From: Acinetobacter higginsii
GTDB lineage: Bacteria > Pseudomonadota > Gammaproteobacteria > Pseudomonadales > Moraxellaceae
Assembly (NCBI RefSeq): GCF_000369525.1
Contig: NZ_KB850072.1
Span: 2,288,606-2,352,605 of the forward strand
DNA length: 64,000 nt
Direction: 5' to 3'
The position numbers were made by a program, and so were the translations under genes. The stretch's first letter is position 1, and every line of letters starts with the position of its first letter. Below are positions 17,530 through 25,874 of this stretch, piece by piece. The notes beneath the pieces are model-generated. The model was not told the origin of the DNA. It saw only the letters and a program-made list of their open reading frames with translations, and ran no database searches.

Positions 17530-17934
17530 TTATTGAGGAACAGTGATCACCGATAATTTATCTACGCCGACTCGTTCAATACTTGCCAATAATTTTACCA
17601 CTGTCCCATAAGGAACAGTTTCATCCGCATTCAGGTTCAAAGCCAGCTTCGGGTTGCTATTCTTGCGTGACTGAATTTCTTGTTCAAAACTTGCAAGTGA
17701 CACTTTGTCCTTATCCAAAAATATCTCACCCTGTGGATTAACACTAATCACGACAGCTTTATTCTGATCAGTGGATTGAGTCGGTGCGGCCTTAGGTAAA
17801 TTGACTTTCACCGTATTGGTCAGCAAAGGTGCTGTGACGATAAAGACAATCAGCAAAACCAACATCACATCCACCAGCGGTGTAATGTTGATTTCACTCA
17901 CCACATCATCGTCTTGAGAGGTAGAAATTGCCAT
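17530..17934 (-). CDS. exbD: ExbD biopolymer transport protein
   Basis: 134 aa. One N-terminal membrane helix (PLVDVMLVLLIVFIVTAPLL) with the proton-channel aspartate conserved in ExbD/TolR/MotB (LVDVMLVLL), then a periplasmic domain ending VGVDKLSVITVPQ. ExbD forms the proton-driven motor with ExbB that energises TonB. Its start codon overlaps the exbB stop by one base at 17934. Third gene of a tonB-exbB-exbD operon under the sigma-54 promoter at 19558, so it appears dedicated to the receptors of this block. Confidence 0.93.
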   Translation of the reverse strand: MAISTSQDDDVVSEINITPLVDVMLVLLIVFIVTAPLLTNTVKVNLPKAAPTQSTDQNKAVVISVNPQGEIFLDKDKVSLASFEQEIQSRKNSNPKLALNLNADETVPYGTVVKLLASIERVGVDKLSVITVPQ

Positions 17935-18671
17935 TATGCAAATACTCCTTTCTCTTTCACTTCTTTTGTTGAAGCATCATTCAGAATCGTACTCTCTGCT
18001 GTATTTTTGGTTTTAGCAGTCGGCAATTGAAAACCAGCCTTTTGATTTAAACTGACAAAATCTGTTGCAAAATCATCTAAGTCTGCACCAATCGCTTTAA
18101 CTTTACGTACAAAGTAGTTATAGGCAAGCACAGCAGGTACAGCAACAGCGATACCAATTCCTGTTGCAATCAATGCCTCTCCAATCGGTCCAGCAACAAC
18201 ATCCATACTTGCATTACCAGAATGGGCAATCGCCTGTAATGCATGAATGATTCCGAATACTGTGCCAAACAAACCAATAAAGGGTGCATTGTTACCAATA
18301 GATGCCAATAGCGCTGACCCTTTCTCCAATTGACGACGTTCAGTTAGAATTTGTTTGCGTAAGTGACGTTCCAATAGGTCCTGACGGCTCCAGCTGTTTT
18401 GCAAGTCATGGTGTGTTTTTTCATCTGCTTCTATCAGTGTTTTAAAACCCGCATTTGCAACACGTGCTGCTGGTCCTTGACCCGATTCAGATTTAGTTAC
18501 GGCGTCAGATAAATTTTTTGCTTTCCAAAACGCCTCTACAAAACGTTTATCTTGTTTTGATGCTCTTTGAGTCTGAACTATTTTGATTACAACCAGTGCC
18601 CAAGTCACAATTGAGAAAGCAACTAATAACCAGATAGTGCCGTCATGGATCAATGAATTAATGTCAGTCAT
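17934..18671 (-). CDS. exbB: ExbB biopolymer transport protein
   Basis: 245 aa. Three membrane segments: DGTIWLLVAFSIVTWALVVI near the N-terminus, then APFIGLFGTVFGIIHALQAI, the highly conserved ExbB/TolQ/MotA helix, and IATGIGIAVAVPAVLAYNYF. It is the pentameric part of the ExbBD proton channel. The C-terminal tail past NQKAGFQLP is longer than usual and low complexity. It overlaps exbD and lies 31 bp after tonB. Confidence 0.93.
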   Translation of the reverse strand: MTDINSLIHDGTIWLLVAFSIVTWALVVIKIVQTQRASKQDKRFVEAFWKAKNLSDAVTKSESGQGPAARVANAGFKTLIEADEKTHHDLQNSWSRQDLLERHLRKQILTERRQLEKGSALLASIGNNAPFIGLFGTVFGIIHALQAIAHSGNASMDVVAGPIGEALIATGIGIAVAVPAVLAYNYFVRKVKAIGADLDDFATDFVSLNQKAGFQLPTAKTKNTAESTILNDASTKEVKEKGVFA

Positions 18672-18702
18672 GTGAATATCCTCTTAATCTATAAAATTAA
18701 AT

Positions 18703-19518
18703 TTATTTCGGTAATTGATAATGAATTGGAACATCGACCCAACCTTCTACAGGGGTTTTACCTTTTAAAGCGGGTGAAAATTTCCATTGCTTTACTGTTC
18801 TTACAGCAGCGCTATCTAAAAGTTTTTTGCCACTACTTTGCTTGACACTGACCGTATCAGGGCTACCATTTGCTAATACTTTGACCCTTAAAATCACAGA
18901 ACCCTCCCAACCACGTTCGAGTGCCTGTTCTGGATATTCGGGTGCAGGATTACTCAGATAGCCGGCATATCCTTTCGCTTCCGTCACAGGTAAGTTGTCA
19001 TCGACCGACTTCACAGGTTCAACCACTTTCTGAACAGGTGCAGGAGCCACCTCTTTGGTCACGACAGCCTCTTCCACTTTTTGTGGCGTAGGCTGAGTAA
19101 CTGCTTTAGGTTGCTCTACCGCTTTCTGTACAGGTTTGGGTTGTTCAACCTGTTTAACTATTGGTTTTGGCTTTTCCACAACCGGTGGAATTTTAGGTTT
19201 CTCTGTGACAGGAGGAATTTTAGGTTCAATCACTTTGGGTGGTTCTTCAGGTTTTACAATTTCAATCACCACGGGTTCTGGCTTATGAATGTCCAAAGTA
19301 GGTGTAGGCAAGTGTTTTGCGATATACCAAATTCCTAAATGCGCAGAAGCAACTGCAATAATCGCAATCAACACTTTATTCAAGCGTGGTGGAGATGGTT
19401 GCGTAAGCTCCAAGGAATGCCGTGTAAACGGATCTGCTATGTTGTTTGAACTAGCTTCAGGTGCATATTGTTCAAATAGCAACGCCCGTTTATGCGAGTT
19501 AAATATTAGTTCACTCAT
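18703..19518 (-). CDS. tonB: TonB energy transducer
   Basis: 271 aa. A cytoplasmic start of about 45 residues, one membrane anchor (KVLIAIIAVASAHLGIWYIA), a long Pro/Lys/Glu-rich periplasmic spacer with repeated PPV-EKPK and KPVQK units, and the C-terminal TonB domain (YPEQALERGWEGSVILRVKV, SSGKKLLDSAAVRTVKQWKF). It couples ExbBD energy to outer membrane receptors. The operon has a sigma-54 promoter, unlike a housekeeping tonB, and sits between two receptor clusters, so a dedicated role is likely. Confidence 0.92.
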   Translation of the reverse strand: MSELIFNSHKRALLFEQYAPEASSNNIADPFTRHSLELTQPSPPRLNKVLIAIIAVASAHLGIWYIAKHLPTPTLDIHKPEPVVIEIVKPEEPPKVIEPKIPPVTEKPKIPPVVEKPKPIVKQVEQPKPVQKAVEQPKAVTQPTPQKVEEAVVTKEVAPAPVQKVVEPVKSVDDNLPVTEAKGYAGYLSNPAPEYPEQALERGWEGSVILRVKVLANGSPDTVSVKQSSGKKLLDSAAVRTVKQWKFSPALKGKTPVEGWVDVPIHYQLPK

Positions 19519-19557
19519 AGGGTTTTAAACGAAAAATAAAATATTGAATAAAAAATT

Positions 19558-19572
19558 GCACAAGTCATGCCA
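19558..19572 (-). promoter_or_regulatory. Sigma-54 promoter of tonB-exbB-exbD
   Basis: Reverse strand TTGGCATGACTTGTGCAA shows GG and GC separated by exactly 10 nt, about 40 bp upstream of the tonB start at 19518. Confidence 0.78.
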
Positions 19573-19635
19573 AAAGAACAAGTATTTGATTTCTATATTT
19601 TTAATCACTTTTTTTTAATTAATTGATATTCAACA

Positions 19636-19651
19636 TGTTGGTTTTCAGACA
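19636..19651. promoter_or_regulatory. Possible activator site upstream of tonB
   Basis: TGTTGGTTTTCAGACA fits TGT-N10-ACA and half of the TGTTG-N6-CAACA pattern, 65-80 bp upstream of the sigma-54 promoter. It overlaps CAACATGTTG, a 10-bp palindrome at 19631. Weaker than the sites at 20984 and 31767. Confidence 0.4.
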
Positions 19652-19673
19652 GTGTTATGCTGTTCAAACAACA

Positions 19674-19701
19674 AGATCCCTTTGATATCTCAAAGGGATC
19701 T
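19674..19701 (-). terminator. Terminator of the second monooxygenase gene
   Basis: AGATCCCTTT and AAAGGGATCT form a 10-bp stem with an 8-nt loop, 8 bp past the monooxygenase stop. The sequence after it on the minus strand is only moderately T-rich. Confidence 0.65.
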
Positions 19702-19708
19702 AAATTTA

Positions 19709-20842
19709 TTATTTTAATTTATATCCAACCAGTGGTAAGACCTCTTCTGCTACCCGATAGGCTTCTTCCAAATGAGGGTTACTGGCTAAAATGAAATGAC
19801 CAACACCAATATCAATATATTCTTGCAAACGCTCTGCAACCTGTTCATAGCTACCCACTAAAATACAGTTAGGTCCGCCACGTACATTGGACATACCCGC
19901 CCAAACGTTCGGACTTACAAATAAGTCTTCGAAACGATTGCCCTGCGCCAAAGCCTGCTGACGTTTTGCACCGACCGACTCAGTATCTTTTCGTTCAAAG
20001 GCATGACCATCAACAGCAATGGTTTCATACATCTGTTTAAGCTCCTGAAAAGCTTGCTCTTGTGTAGGCCGTGCCAATATATCAATACGCATACCAAATT
20101 TAACTTTACGATCAGGCGAGTTTTGTTCAAAAAATACTCGCGCCTGTTCAATGACTTTTTTCTGCTGCTCAACAGGTTCACCCCAAGTTAAGTGAATATC
20201 AGCATGACGTCCTGCGACTTGTAAGGCGGCATCACTCGCACCAGCCAACCATAACCGAGGTACATCATATTGATTCATTGGGTATCTCAACCCACCCTGC
20301 TCAACATGAAAAAACTTGCCATCATAGTCAAATGGAGCATGATGTGAATAACCTTTTACAAACTCCAAAAACTCGTTGGTCCGTGCATAGCGCTGGTCAT
20401 GCTCAATAAAATCACCGTAAGCACGTTGCTGCGCACCGCCTCCACCTGAAATGACATTCCACTCAACTCGCCCCTGACTTAAACGCTGTAAACTGGCAGC
20501 CATTTGACTGGCATAGGCTGGATGAATAAACCACGGCTGAATCGCAATCAACAGTCGAAGTCGTTTGGTTTCCCTTGCTAATGCTGAAGCCAATACCCAA
20601 GGCTCTTCAGTATGAGGAAAAGCGGGAATCAATGCGCCATGAAAACCAACAATATCAGCCGCTTTTGCCACTTGTTGTACATAATCATAGTAGGCAAACA
20701 ACTGATCTTCATGCTGCGGTGCCACGCGTTGTGGAGAATTAATTGCTGGATTTAACTGATTCCATTCACCACGGGTATGTAACTGATGTGCTCGACGACC
20801 ATCCCCATGAACAGGAATTCTCCATAAAAACTCAACTGACAT
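19709..20842 (-). CDS. LLM-class FMNH2-dependent monooxygenase, SsuD-like (copy 2)
   Basis: 377 aa from ATG 20842 (GAGAA upstream). Motifs follow alkanesulfonate monooxygenase closely: FLWRIPVHGDGRR, IVGFHGALIPAFPHTEEPWV, RLRLLIAIQPWFIHP, GRVEWNVISGGGGAQQRAYG, PRLWLAGASDAALQVAGRHA, DIHLTWGEP (as in SsuD YLTWGEPPE), NVRGGPNCILVGSYEQVAERL and PHLEEAYRVAEEVLP. It would use FMNH2 from the MsuE-like reductase. It has its own sigma-54 promoter and is divergent from an SsuABC-type transporter, a classic ssu layout split in two directions. Confidence 0.88.
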   Translation of the reverse strand: MSVEFLWRIPVHGDGRRAHQLHTRGEWNQLNPAINSPQRVAPQHEDQLFAYYDYVQQVAKAADIVGFHGALIPAFPHTEEPWVLASALARETKRLRLLIAIQPWFIHPAYASQMAASLQRLSQGRVEWNVISGGGGAQQRAYGDFIEHDQRYARTNEFLEFVKGYSHHAPFDYDGKFFHVEQGGLRYPMNQYDVPRLWLAGASDAALQVAGRHADIHLTWGEPVEQQKKVIEQARVFFEQNSPDRKVKFGMRIDILARPTQEQAFQELKQMYETIAVDGHAFERKDTESVGAKRQQALAQGNRFEDLFVSPNVWAGMSNVRGGPNCILVGSYEQVAERLQEYIDIGVGHFILASNPHLEEAYRVAEEVLPLVGYKLK

Positions 20843-20898
20843 AATAGTTCTCAATAATTAAAAATTTCACGACATCGTGTTCGTTAGCTATGTCATGA

Positions 20899-20913
20899 GC
20901 AGAAATCATGCCG
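20899..20913 (-). promoter_or_regulatory. Sigma-54 promoter of second monooxygenase gene
   Basis: Reverse strand CGGCATGATTTCTGC has GG-N10-GC; the first T of the -24 box is C. It lies about 60 bp upstream of the start codon at 20842. Confidence 0.68.
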
Positions 20914-20983
20914 CTTTTTATTCGATATTTTTTTAACATATACTATTGTTTTATTTAAACTTTATAAAAACCTACCAAAACAT

Positions 20984-21003
20984 AGTGTTGAAATTTCAAC
21001 ACT
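20984..21003. promoter_or_regulatory. 20-bp perfect palindrome between divergent sigma-54 promoters
   Basis: AGTGTTGAAATTTCAACACT is perfectly symmetrical and contains TGTTG-N6-CAACA. It lies about 70-90 bp from the promoter at 20899 and about 105-120 bp from the one at 21106, suitable as a shared enhancer for both directions. It is the best example of the site found in front of the sulfur operons. Confidence 0.7.
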
Positions 21004-21105
21004 TCTATACATTTAAATGTCTGTTTCACAGCATACATGACTGACTCAAAAACAATAGTCAGCATAAAAAATAATAAATAATTGATTTTTATATATTAAT
21101 TATTT

Positions 21106-21120
21106 TGGCTTAGTTCTTGC
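21106..21120 (+). promoter_or_regulatory. Sigma-54 promoter of the SsuABC-like operon
   Basis: TTGGCTTAGTTCTTGC: GG at 21107-21108 and GC at 21119-21120 with exactly 10 nt between. It supports the start codon at 21156 for the first gene, since a TTG at 21117 would lie within the promoter. Confidence 0.75.
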
Positions 21121-21155
21121 TCTATTCCTCTATATTTTTTAATTCTTATGATGAT

Positions 21156-22229
21156 ATGCGTATTCTTCCTAGCTTATTTTTAAGTTTTAGTCTTTTAGGA
21201 CTCGTCGCTTGCGATGCAAAACAAAACGAACAAGCATCTGAGAGTAAACCATCTCAGCAACAGTTGCGTATTGCTGTCGTAGCAAATGGCACATCAGGTA
21301 GTCTGGACTTTATTGGCGTACCACAACTCATCTCTCAAGACCCTATTTTTCTCAAGGCCTTAAAGCAACAACATATTGAGTTGAAATGGGAGCCAGTAAC
21401 AACTGCTGCTGTAGCGACTTTAGTCAATGAAAGTTTCCTGAACAATAAAATTGATTTTGCTTTTTATGGCAACCTACCAGCTGTCGTACTAAATGCAACT
21501 GGGGTAAAAACACAAATTGTTGTGCCTGGGGGGATTGGTAATAATGTCTATCTGATTGTGCCACCTGATTCACAGGTAAAAAGTATTGAGGACTTAAAAG
21601 GTAAAAAAATTGCTTTACATCGTGGCCGTCCTTGGGAAATCAATTTTGGCCAACTGATACAAAGCAAAGGTTTAAACCTCAAAGACTTTCAAATTATTAA
21701 CCTAAACCCTCAAGCAGGTGCAGCAGCTTTATCTGCCAAAAGTGTGGATGCATTTTTTACTTTAAGTGATGCGCTGACTTTACAAGACCGCCATCTCGGT
21801 AAAATTATATGGTCATCTCAATACTTGCCTGCTGACTGGAAAATGCGTGCGGAATTATGGGGACGTAAAAACTATATTGAACAATATCCAGAGACCACTC
21901 AATTACTTGCTGATGCAACAGTTAGGGCAATGAACTGGATATCCCAACACAAAGATGAATTTCAGCAGAGTCAAACCAAGTTTGGACAACCTTTGTCTGT
22001 GATTCAACGTGAAAGCCAAAATAGTGCAAGTACATGGCAACAGGATTGGTCACCTGAATACAAAGTTGATTTCCTTAAACAACACTATGCCAAAGTCATT
22101 AATCATGCTGTGAAAAACCAGTTGATTCAAACGCCTTTAAAAGCAGATGAGCTGTTAAATCCAAAATTTGCCGAGCAAGCAATTCAAAATTTACATGCAA
22201 ACGATCAGCAGAAGAAACAGGGAGACTAA
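21156..22229 (+). CDS. SsuA-like ABC substrate-binding lipoprotein
   Basis: 357 aa from ATG 21156. Lipoprotein signal MRILPSLFLSFSLLGLVAC with lipobox LVAC. The NMT1/SsuA fold is visible: LRIAVVANGTSGSLDFIGVP, FLNNKIDFAFYGNLPAVVLN, SIEDLKGKKIALHRGRPWEI and SAKSVDAFFTLSDALTLQDR. These proteins capture aliphatic sulfonates, taurine or related compounds for the ABC permeases that follow. First gene of an operon with two permeases and an ATPase. It belongs to the sulfonate/nitrate/taurine class; the exact ligand is not determinable. Confidence 0.87.
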   Translation: MRILPSLFLSFSLLGLVACDAKQNEQASESKPSQQQLRIAVVANGTSGSLDFIGVPQLISQDPIFLKALKQQHIELKWEPVTTAAVATLVNESFLNNKIDFAFYGNLPAVVLNATGVKTQIVVPGGIGNNVYLIVPPDSQVKSIEDLKGKKIALHRGRPWEINFGQLIQSKGLNLKDFQIINLNPQAGAAALSAKSVDAFFTLSDALTLQDRHLGKIIWSSQYLPADWKMRAELWGRKNYIEQYPETTQLLADATVRAMNWISQHKDEFQQSQTKFGQPLSVIQRESQNSASTWQQDWSPEYKVDFLKQHYAKVINHAVKNQLIQTPLKADELLNPKFAEQAIQNLHANDQQKKQGD

Positions 22230-22232
22230 GCG

Positions 22233-23072
22233 ATGAAAGCGCTCGTGAATCCCCCACTTGAAAAGAATATCGTTGTAGATAGATCGCCGTTATGGAGGAG
22301 GATTTCTGCTGAGCAGTTGTATGGGTTGCTCTCGCTGATTTCCCCCATATTGGCTTTACTTACTTGGCAATTTATTTGCTCTTTACAAATTTTTCCAACT
22401 CAAATTCTGGTGCCACCCGCAACGGTCTGGAATACATTTATGAGTTTATTGCAAAGTGGTGAACTACAACTGCACTTAAAGGATAGTCTTGCTCGATTAT
22501 TTTTTGGATTTTCTATTGCAGCACTCAGTGCCATTGCTTTTGGAATTGCCTATGGTTCAATCACCACATTCCGTAATTACACTTATATCTTATTTAATTT
22601 GCTTTACCAAATTCCGATCTTTGTTCTTATTCCTATTTTTATTCTCGTTTTTGGGATTGGCGAACTCTTTAAAATTTTACTTATTATCAAAGCCTGTTTT
22701 TTCCCAATTGCTTTGGCAACAGCAGATGCAGTGAAAAATATTCCTAAACAATATATTGAACTCGGTCAAATCTACAAACTTAAAACGCGAGCGTGGCTTA
22801 GGTACATCGTCATCCCCTCAACATTCCCTCCCTTGATCAGTGGACTACGAATTGCATTAGGCCGAGCATGGTTGATTTTAGTTGCCGTTGAATTACTTGC
22901 AGCAGGTACTGGCATTGGTCAGATGATGGAGCTTGGACGGCAAATGCTTCGTCTGGATGTGGTGATGGTCGGGGTATTTATCACAGGCATGATTGGTTTT
23001 AGCCTCGATAAACTTTTACGTTTGGTCGAACAACGCTTTATATCACCTGCTCTCAGTTCAAGGGGGAAATAA
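22233..23072 (+). CDS. ABC permease, sulfonate/taurine class (SsuC-like, copy 1)
   Basis: 279 aa, about six membrane helices in the BPD_transp_1 fold. The ATPase-coupling loop is GQIYKLKTRAWLRYIVIPST, followed by FPPLISGLRIALGRAWLILV, typical of SsuC/TauC permeases. It begins 3 bp after the binding-protein stop and ends in a TAATG overlap with the second permease. Two non-identical permeases in this class imply a heterodimer, whereas E. coli SsuC is a homodimer. Confidence 0.88.
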   Translation: MKALVNPPLEKNIVVDRSPLWRRISAEQLYGLLSLISPILALLTWQFICSLQIFPTQILVPPATVWNTFMSLLQSGELQLHLKDSLARLFFGFSIAALSAIAFGIAYGSITTFRNYTYILFNLLYQIPIFVLIPIFILVFGIGELFKILLIIKACFFPIALATADAVKNIPKQYIELGQIYKLKTRAWLRYIVIPSTFPPLISGLRIALGRAWLILVAVELLAAGTGIGQMMELGRQMLRLDVVMVGVFITGMIGFSLDKLLRLVEQRFISPALSSRGK

Positions 23073-23860
23073 TGTCGTCACTATCACTTACTTTGAAAGG
23101 TGCATTACAACAGCCTGTGGTCCTCTTACAAGGTCTCGTACTTCCAGCAATATTACTAGCGTTATGGCAATACAACTCAGGACTAGGCTCTAGTCATGCC
23201 TATGCATTTGTCCCTTTACAGAATATTTATTCTGCTTCTCTTCAACTACTGGAAACAGGTGAATTATGGGTGAATACATGGGGTAGTCTGAAGAAAGCGG
23301 GATTAGGCTTTTTATTTGGTTCAACAGCTGGACTAATTTTAGGCGCGTTACTCGCCTATTCAAAAGTTTTTAATGCGCTCGTTTCGCCACTGTTTAACAG
23401 TATCCGACAAGTTCCACTCCTCGGTCTAACCCCATTAATTGCTTTATGGTTTGGCAATGGTGAAGAAGCCAAGATCTTTATTATTGCACTGGCTTCTTTT
23501 TTCCCCTTGGTCATTAATACCTTTCAAGGGCTCAGCCACTATGATGAAAAATACAGTGAAGTCGCACGAATGTATCAGTTTTCATTTTGGCGTGAATTTA
23601 AAAGAATCCGCCTGCCACAAGCCTTGTCACATATTTTAACGGGGTTAAATTTAGCGGTCCCTTTTACCTGGATCACCACCACAGCAAGTGAGTTGCTATT
23701 CAATGCAGGTGCCGGCTTGGGCAATCTCATGATGAAAGCTGAAATTAATGCCGAAATGGACATCCTATTGGTGTGCGCAATGACCGTCACGATGAGCGGT
23801 ATTTTGATGACCACATGTATCCACTTCATTTCAAAACGTCTGCTGCAATGGCGAGCTTAG
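23072..23860 (+). CDS. ABC permease, sulfonate/taurine class (SsuC-like, copy 2)
   Basis: 262 aa, six predicted membrane segments. The coupling loop ARMYQFSFWREFKRIRLPQAL and the segment LTGLNLAVPFTWITTTASELLF match SsuC-type permeases. It shares one base with the upstream stop codon and is followed 36 bp later by the ATPase gene. It probably pairs with the preceding permease. Confidence 0.88.
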   Translation: MSSLSLTLKGALQQPVVLLQGLVLPAILLALWQYNSGLGSSHAYAFVPLQNIYSASLQLLETGELWVNTWGSLKKAGLGFLFGSTAGLILGALLAYSKVFNALVSPLFNSIRQVPLLGLTPLIALWFGNGEEAKIFIIALASFFPLVINTFQGLSHYDEKYSEVARMYQFSFWREFKRIRLPQALSHILTGLNLAVPFTWITTTASELLFNAGAGLGNLMMKAEINAEMDILLVCAMTVTMSGILMTTCIHFISKRLLQWRA

Positions 23861-23896
23861 TAGCCTCTAATTTAAAAATACAATCAGGATTTCAAA

Positions 23897-24652
23897 ATGT
23901 CTTTTCCTTTACTCTCGATTAAAAAACTCAATAAATCATTCCAACGTGATCAGAACAACTTAACTGTTTTAGACGGTATTCATCTCGACATTGAGCAAGG
24001 CGAATTTATCTCCATTGTCGGCAGCAGTGGTTGTGGAAAATCGACGCTACTCCGTCTAATTGCAGGACTAGACTCAGACTATCAGGGTGAAATTTTGCTC
24101 AATAAAATTCCTATCCAAGGGACAGATTTAAAACGAGGCTTAATTTTTCAGGAGCATCGCTTACTGCCTTGGCTCACCGTTTCCGAAAACATCCATTTGG
24201 CGCTGGAAGAAACGGGGTTAAGCCGTTCAGAAAAAAATGCACGTGTGAAAGAGCATATCGAAATTGTTGGACTTACTGGATTCGAGAATGCCTACCCTCA
24301 CGAATTGTCTGGTGGTATGGCGCAGCGGGTTGCCATTGCACGTGGGTTGGTCAATAAACCTGATATTTTACTTTTAGATGAACCGTTTGGCGCATTGGAT
24401 GCTATGACCCGGAGTCATTTACAGGCTGAACTGCAACGTATCTGGCAACATGAAAAAATCACCATGATTCTTGTGACGCATGATATTGAAGAAGCAGTCT
24501 ATCTTGGAGATCGTGTGATTGTGATGTCAGCTCGACCAGGGAAAATCAAGGAAATTATACCTATTCCTTTAGCCCATCCAAGACATAAAGACAGTGAAAA
24601 CTTATTCAATTTTCGTAATCAAGCACTTCATCTACTGGATCATACCGCATAA
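23897..24652 (+). CDS. ABC transporter ATPase, SsuB/TauB-like
   Basis: 251 aa. Walker A GSSGCGKSTLL, Q-loop LIFQEHRLLPWLTVSENI, signature LSGGMAQRVAIARGLV, Walker B ILLLDEPFGALDA and the switch histidine in MILVTHDIEEAVYLGDRVIV are complete. The sequence is of the nitrate/sulfonate/taurine class. It powers the permeases encoded just before it. Last gene of the sigma-54-driven operon, with the tatAB genes 95 bp downstream. Confidence 0.92.
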   Translation: MSFPLLSIKKLNKSFQRDQNNLTVLDGIHLDIEQGEFISIVGSSGCGKSTLLRLIAGLDSDYQGEILLNKIPIQGTDLKRGLIFQEHRLLPWLTVSENIHLALEETGLSRSEKNARVKEHIEIVGLTGFENAYPHELSGGMAQRVAIARGLVNKPDILLLDEPFGALDAMTRSHLQAELQRIWQHEKITMILVTHDIEEAVYLGDRVIVMSARPGKIKEIIPIPLAHPRHKDSENLFNFRNQALHLLDHTA

Positions 24653-24747
24653 TTAAATCGAATATTGATCGATATTAATATGATTTAGAAAACAGACGAT
24701 GTCGTGATATTAATAGTCTTTATTATATATTAATCAGGAGTTTTAGC

Positions 24748-24963
24748 ATGGGTTTATCAATTTGGCATATTCTATTATTTGCCGTTATCGTTATTTTATT
24801 ATTTGGCACTTCAAAGCTAAAAAACCTAGGAAAAGATTTGGGTGGTGCAATTAAAGACTTTAAAGACTCTGTTAACCCTGATGATCCAAAATTAATACAG
24901 AATCAACAATACAAAGATATTAATTCGTTAGAATCAAATAGCGAGAAGCAGACCAAGCTATAA
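24748..24963 (+). CDS. tatA: TatA/E family twin-arginine translocase subunit
   Basis: 71 aa. An N-terminal membrane helix ([20 protein letters not shown]) is followed by the amphipathic segment [20 protein letters not shown], the standard TatA pattern including the [10 protein letters not shown] hinge. A ribosome site (AGGAG) precedes the ATG. It is the first gene of a tatA-tatB-tatC' remnant. Its presence inside the sulfur block fits the two Tat-type binding proteins encoded nearby. Confidence 0.92.
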   Translation: MGLSIWHILLFAVIVILLFGTSKLKNLGKDLGGAIKDFKDSVNPDDPKLIQNQQYKDINSLESNSEKQTKL

Positions 24964-24976
24964 GTGATATATTGCC

Positions 24977-25393
24977 ATGTTTAATATCAGTTTTGGGGAA
25001 CTATTTGCTTTTGGCATTATTGCCCTCATCATTTTAGGGCCTGAAAAGCTTCCTCAAACATTAAGAACGGTACTATTCAAATATAGAGCAATTAAAAACC
25101 ACCTCAATAAAATCCAGAATGATCTAGAAAATGAACTGGAATTGATTGAACTAAAAAGGATCATGCAAGAAGAGCTGCAAAAAATAAAACAAAATGAAGA
25201 ACAGCTCAAACAACAACTCGCGCTCATGCAACAAGAAATTGAAAATGTACAATCCACTGTTTCTTTGGAACAAAGAACCAAAGCAACATACACCACGGAT
25301 TATGTCTATATCCAATCACATGACAAGTTAAGGACGCCATTTTTAACTCATTTTAAAACAGTAAATAAATTCAATGAGGATCAAGCCGCATGA
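24977..25393 (+). CDS. tatB: TatB twin-arginine translocase subunit
   Basis: 138 aa. N-terminal helix FNISFGELFAFGIIALIILG and the hinge GPEKLPQTLRTV are diagnostic of TatB. A long charged Glu/Gln/Lys-rich coiled region follows (about residues 45-100). It begins 13 bp after tatA and overlaps the tatC start by 4 bp (ATGA at 25390). TatB forms the signal-receiving complex with TatC, which is broken here, so function would need a tatC elsewhere in the genome. Confidence 0.9.
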   Translation: MFNISFGELFAFGIIALIILGPEKLPQTLRTVLFKYRAIKNHLNKIQNDLENELELIELKRIMQEELQKIKQNEEQLKQQLALMQQEIENVQSTVSLEQRTKATYTTDYVYIQSHDKLRTPFLTHFKTVNKFNEDQAA

Positions 25394-25536
25394 CTGAACA
25401 TCTCGTCAGTGAAAACCTCACTGAAATGAAATATAGCGAACACCTGAAAGAGTTAAGAAAGCGTTTGATCTATAGCATTGGTGCGGTTGTTACCATTTTT
25501 TTAGTGCTTCTCCCGCTTGCCCAACAAAAGAACTGA
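25390..25536 (+). pseudogene. tatC: Truncated tatC (first ~43 codons)
   Basis: Starting at the ATGA overlap with tatB, the frame reads MTEHLVSENLTEMKYSEHLK and then ELRKRLIYSIGAVVTIFLVLLP, the cytoplasmic start and first membrane helix of TatC. It stops at TGA 25536, and homology ends near 25525 where the sequence becomes the 3'-truncated end of a convergent ABC permease gene. At least five of the six TatC helices are missing. The break looks like a deletion joining two genes tail to tail. Confidence 0.85.
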
Positions 25537-25874
25537 TCAATCTTATTTCGAGCAAAAGCAGCGAATATGCCTAAACTAGAGCCAATAATTAATGCAACCA
25601 AACTGGCAGCCAGTGTCATCCAGATAATAGAAGCCCCACCAGAAAGTACACGCGACCACACATCATGACCAATATAATCATATCCAAGGAACGATTTTCC
25701 TTGAGGCGGACCATATGTCATGCCGATTAAAGCAGTGGGCTCAAAGGGAACCAAGACTGGTCCAACCAGTGCAAAAATCAACACTAAGGTCGTGACTACA
25801 AATCCAAAACGTACTTGTCTTTCACGAATTAATGTTTGAAAAAAAGTTCTTTGGTACCAATGAAGTGAGCTCAT
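25470..25874 (-). pseudogene. 3'-truncated DppC/OppC-type ABC permease
   Basis: 134 codons, less than half of a normal DppC-type permease (about 290 aa). Present are the cytoplasmic start (HWYQRTFFQTLIRERQVRFG), the first membrane helix, the periplasmic segment FLGYDYIGHDVWSRVLSGGA (the conserved GTDxxGRDVxSR region) and the second helix. After FARNKIDQF homology ends and the frame runs through tatC DNA to a chance stop at 25470. The coupling loop and later helices are missing. It overlaps the DppB-type gene upstream (ATGA). The transporter it belonged to is therefore probably inactive unless complemented. Confidence 0.8.

Noticed and set aside
19081..19338. Phe/Trp/Arg-rich frame opposite tonB
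   Set aside because: Antisense of the Pro/Lys-rich TonB spacer, which produces such composition automatically.
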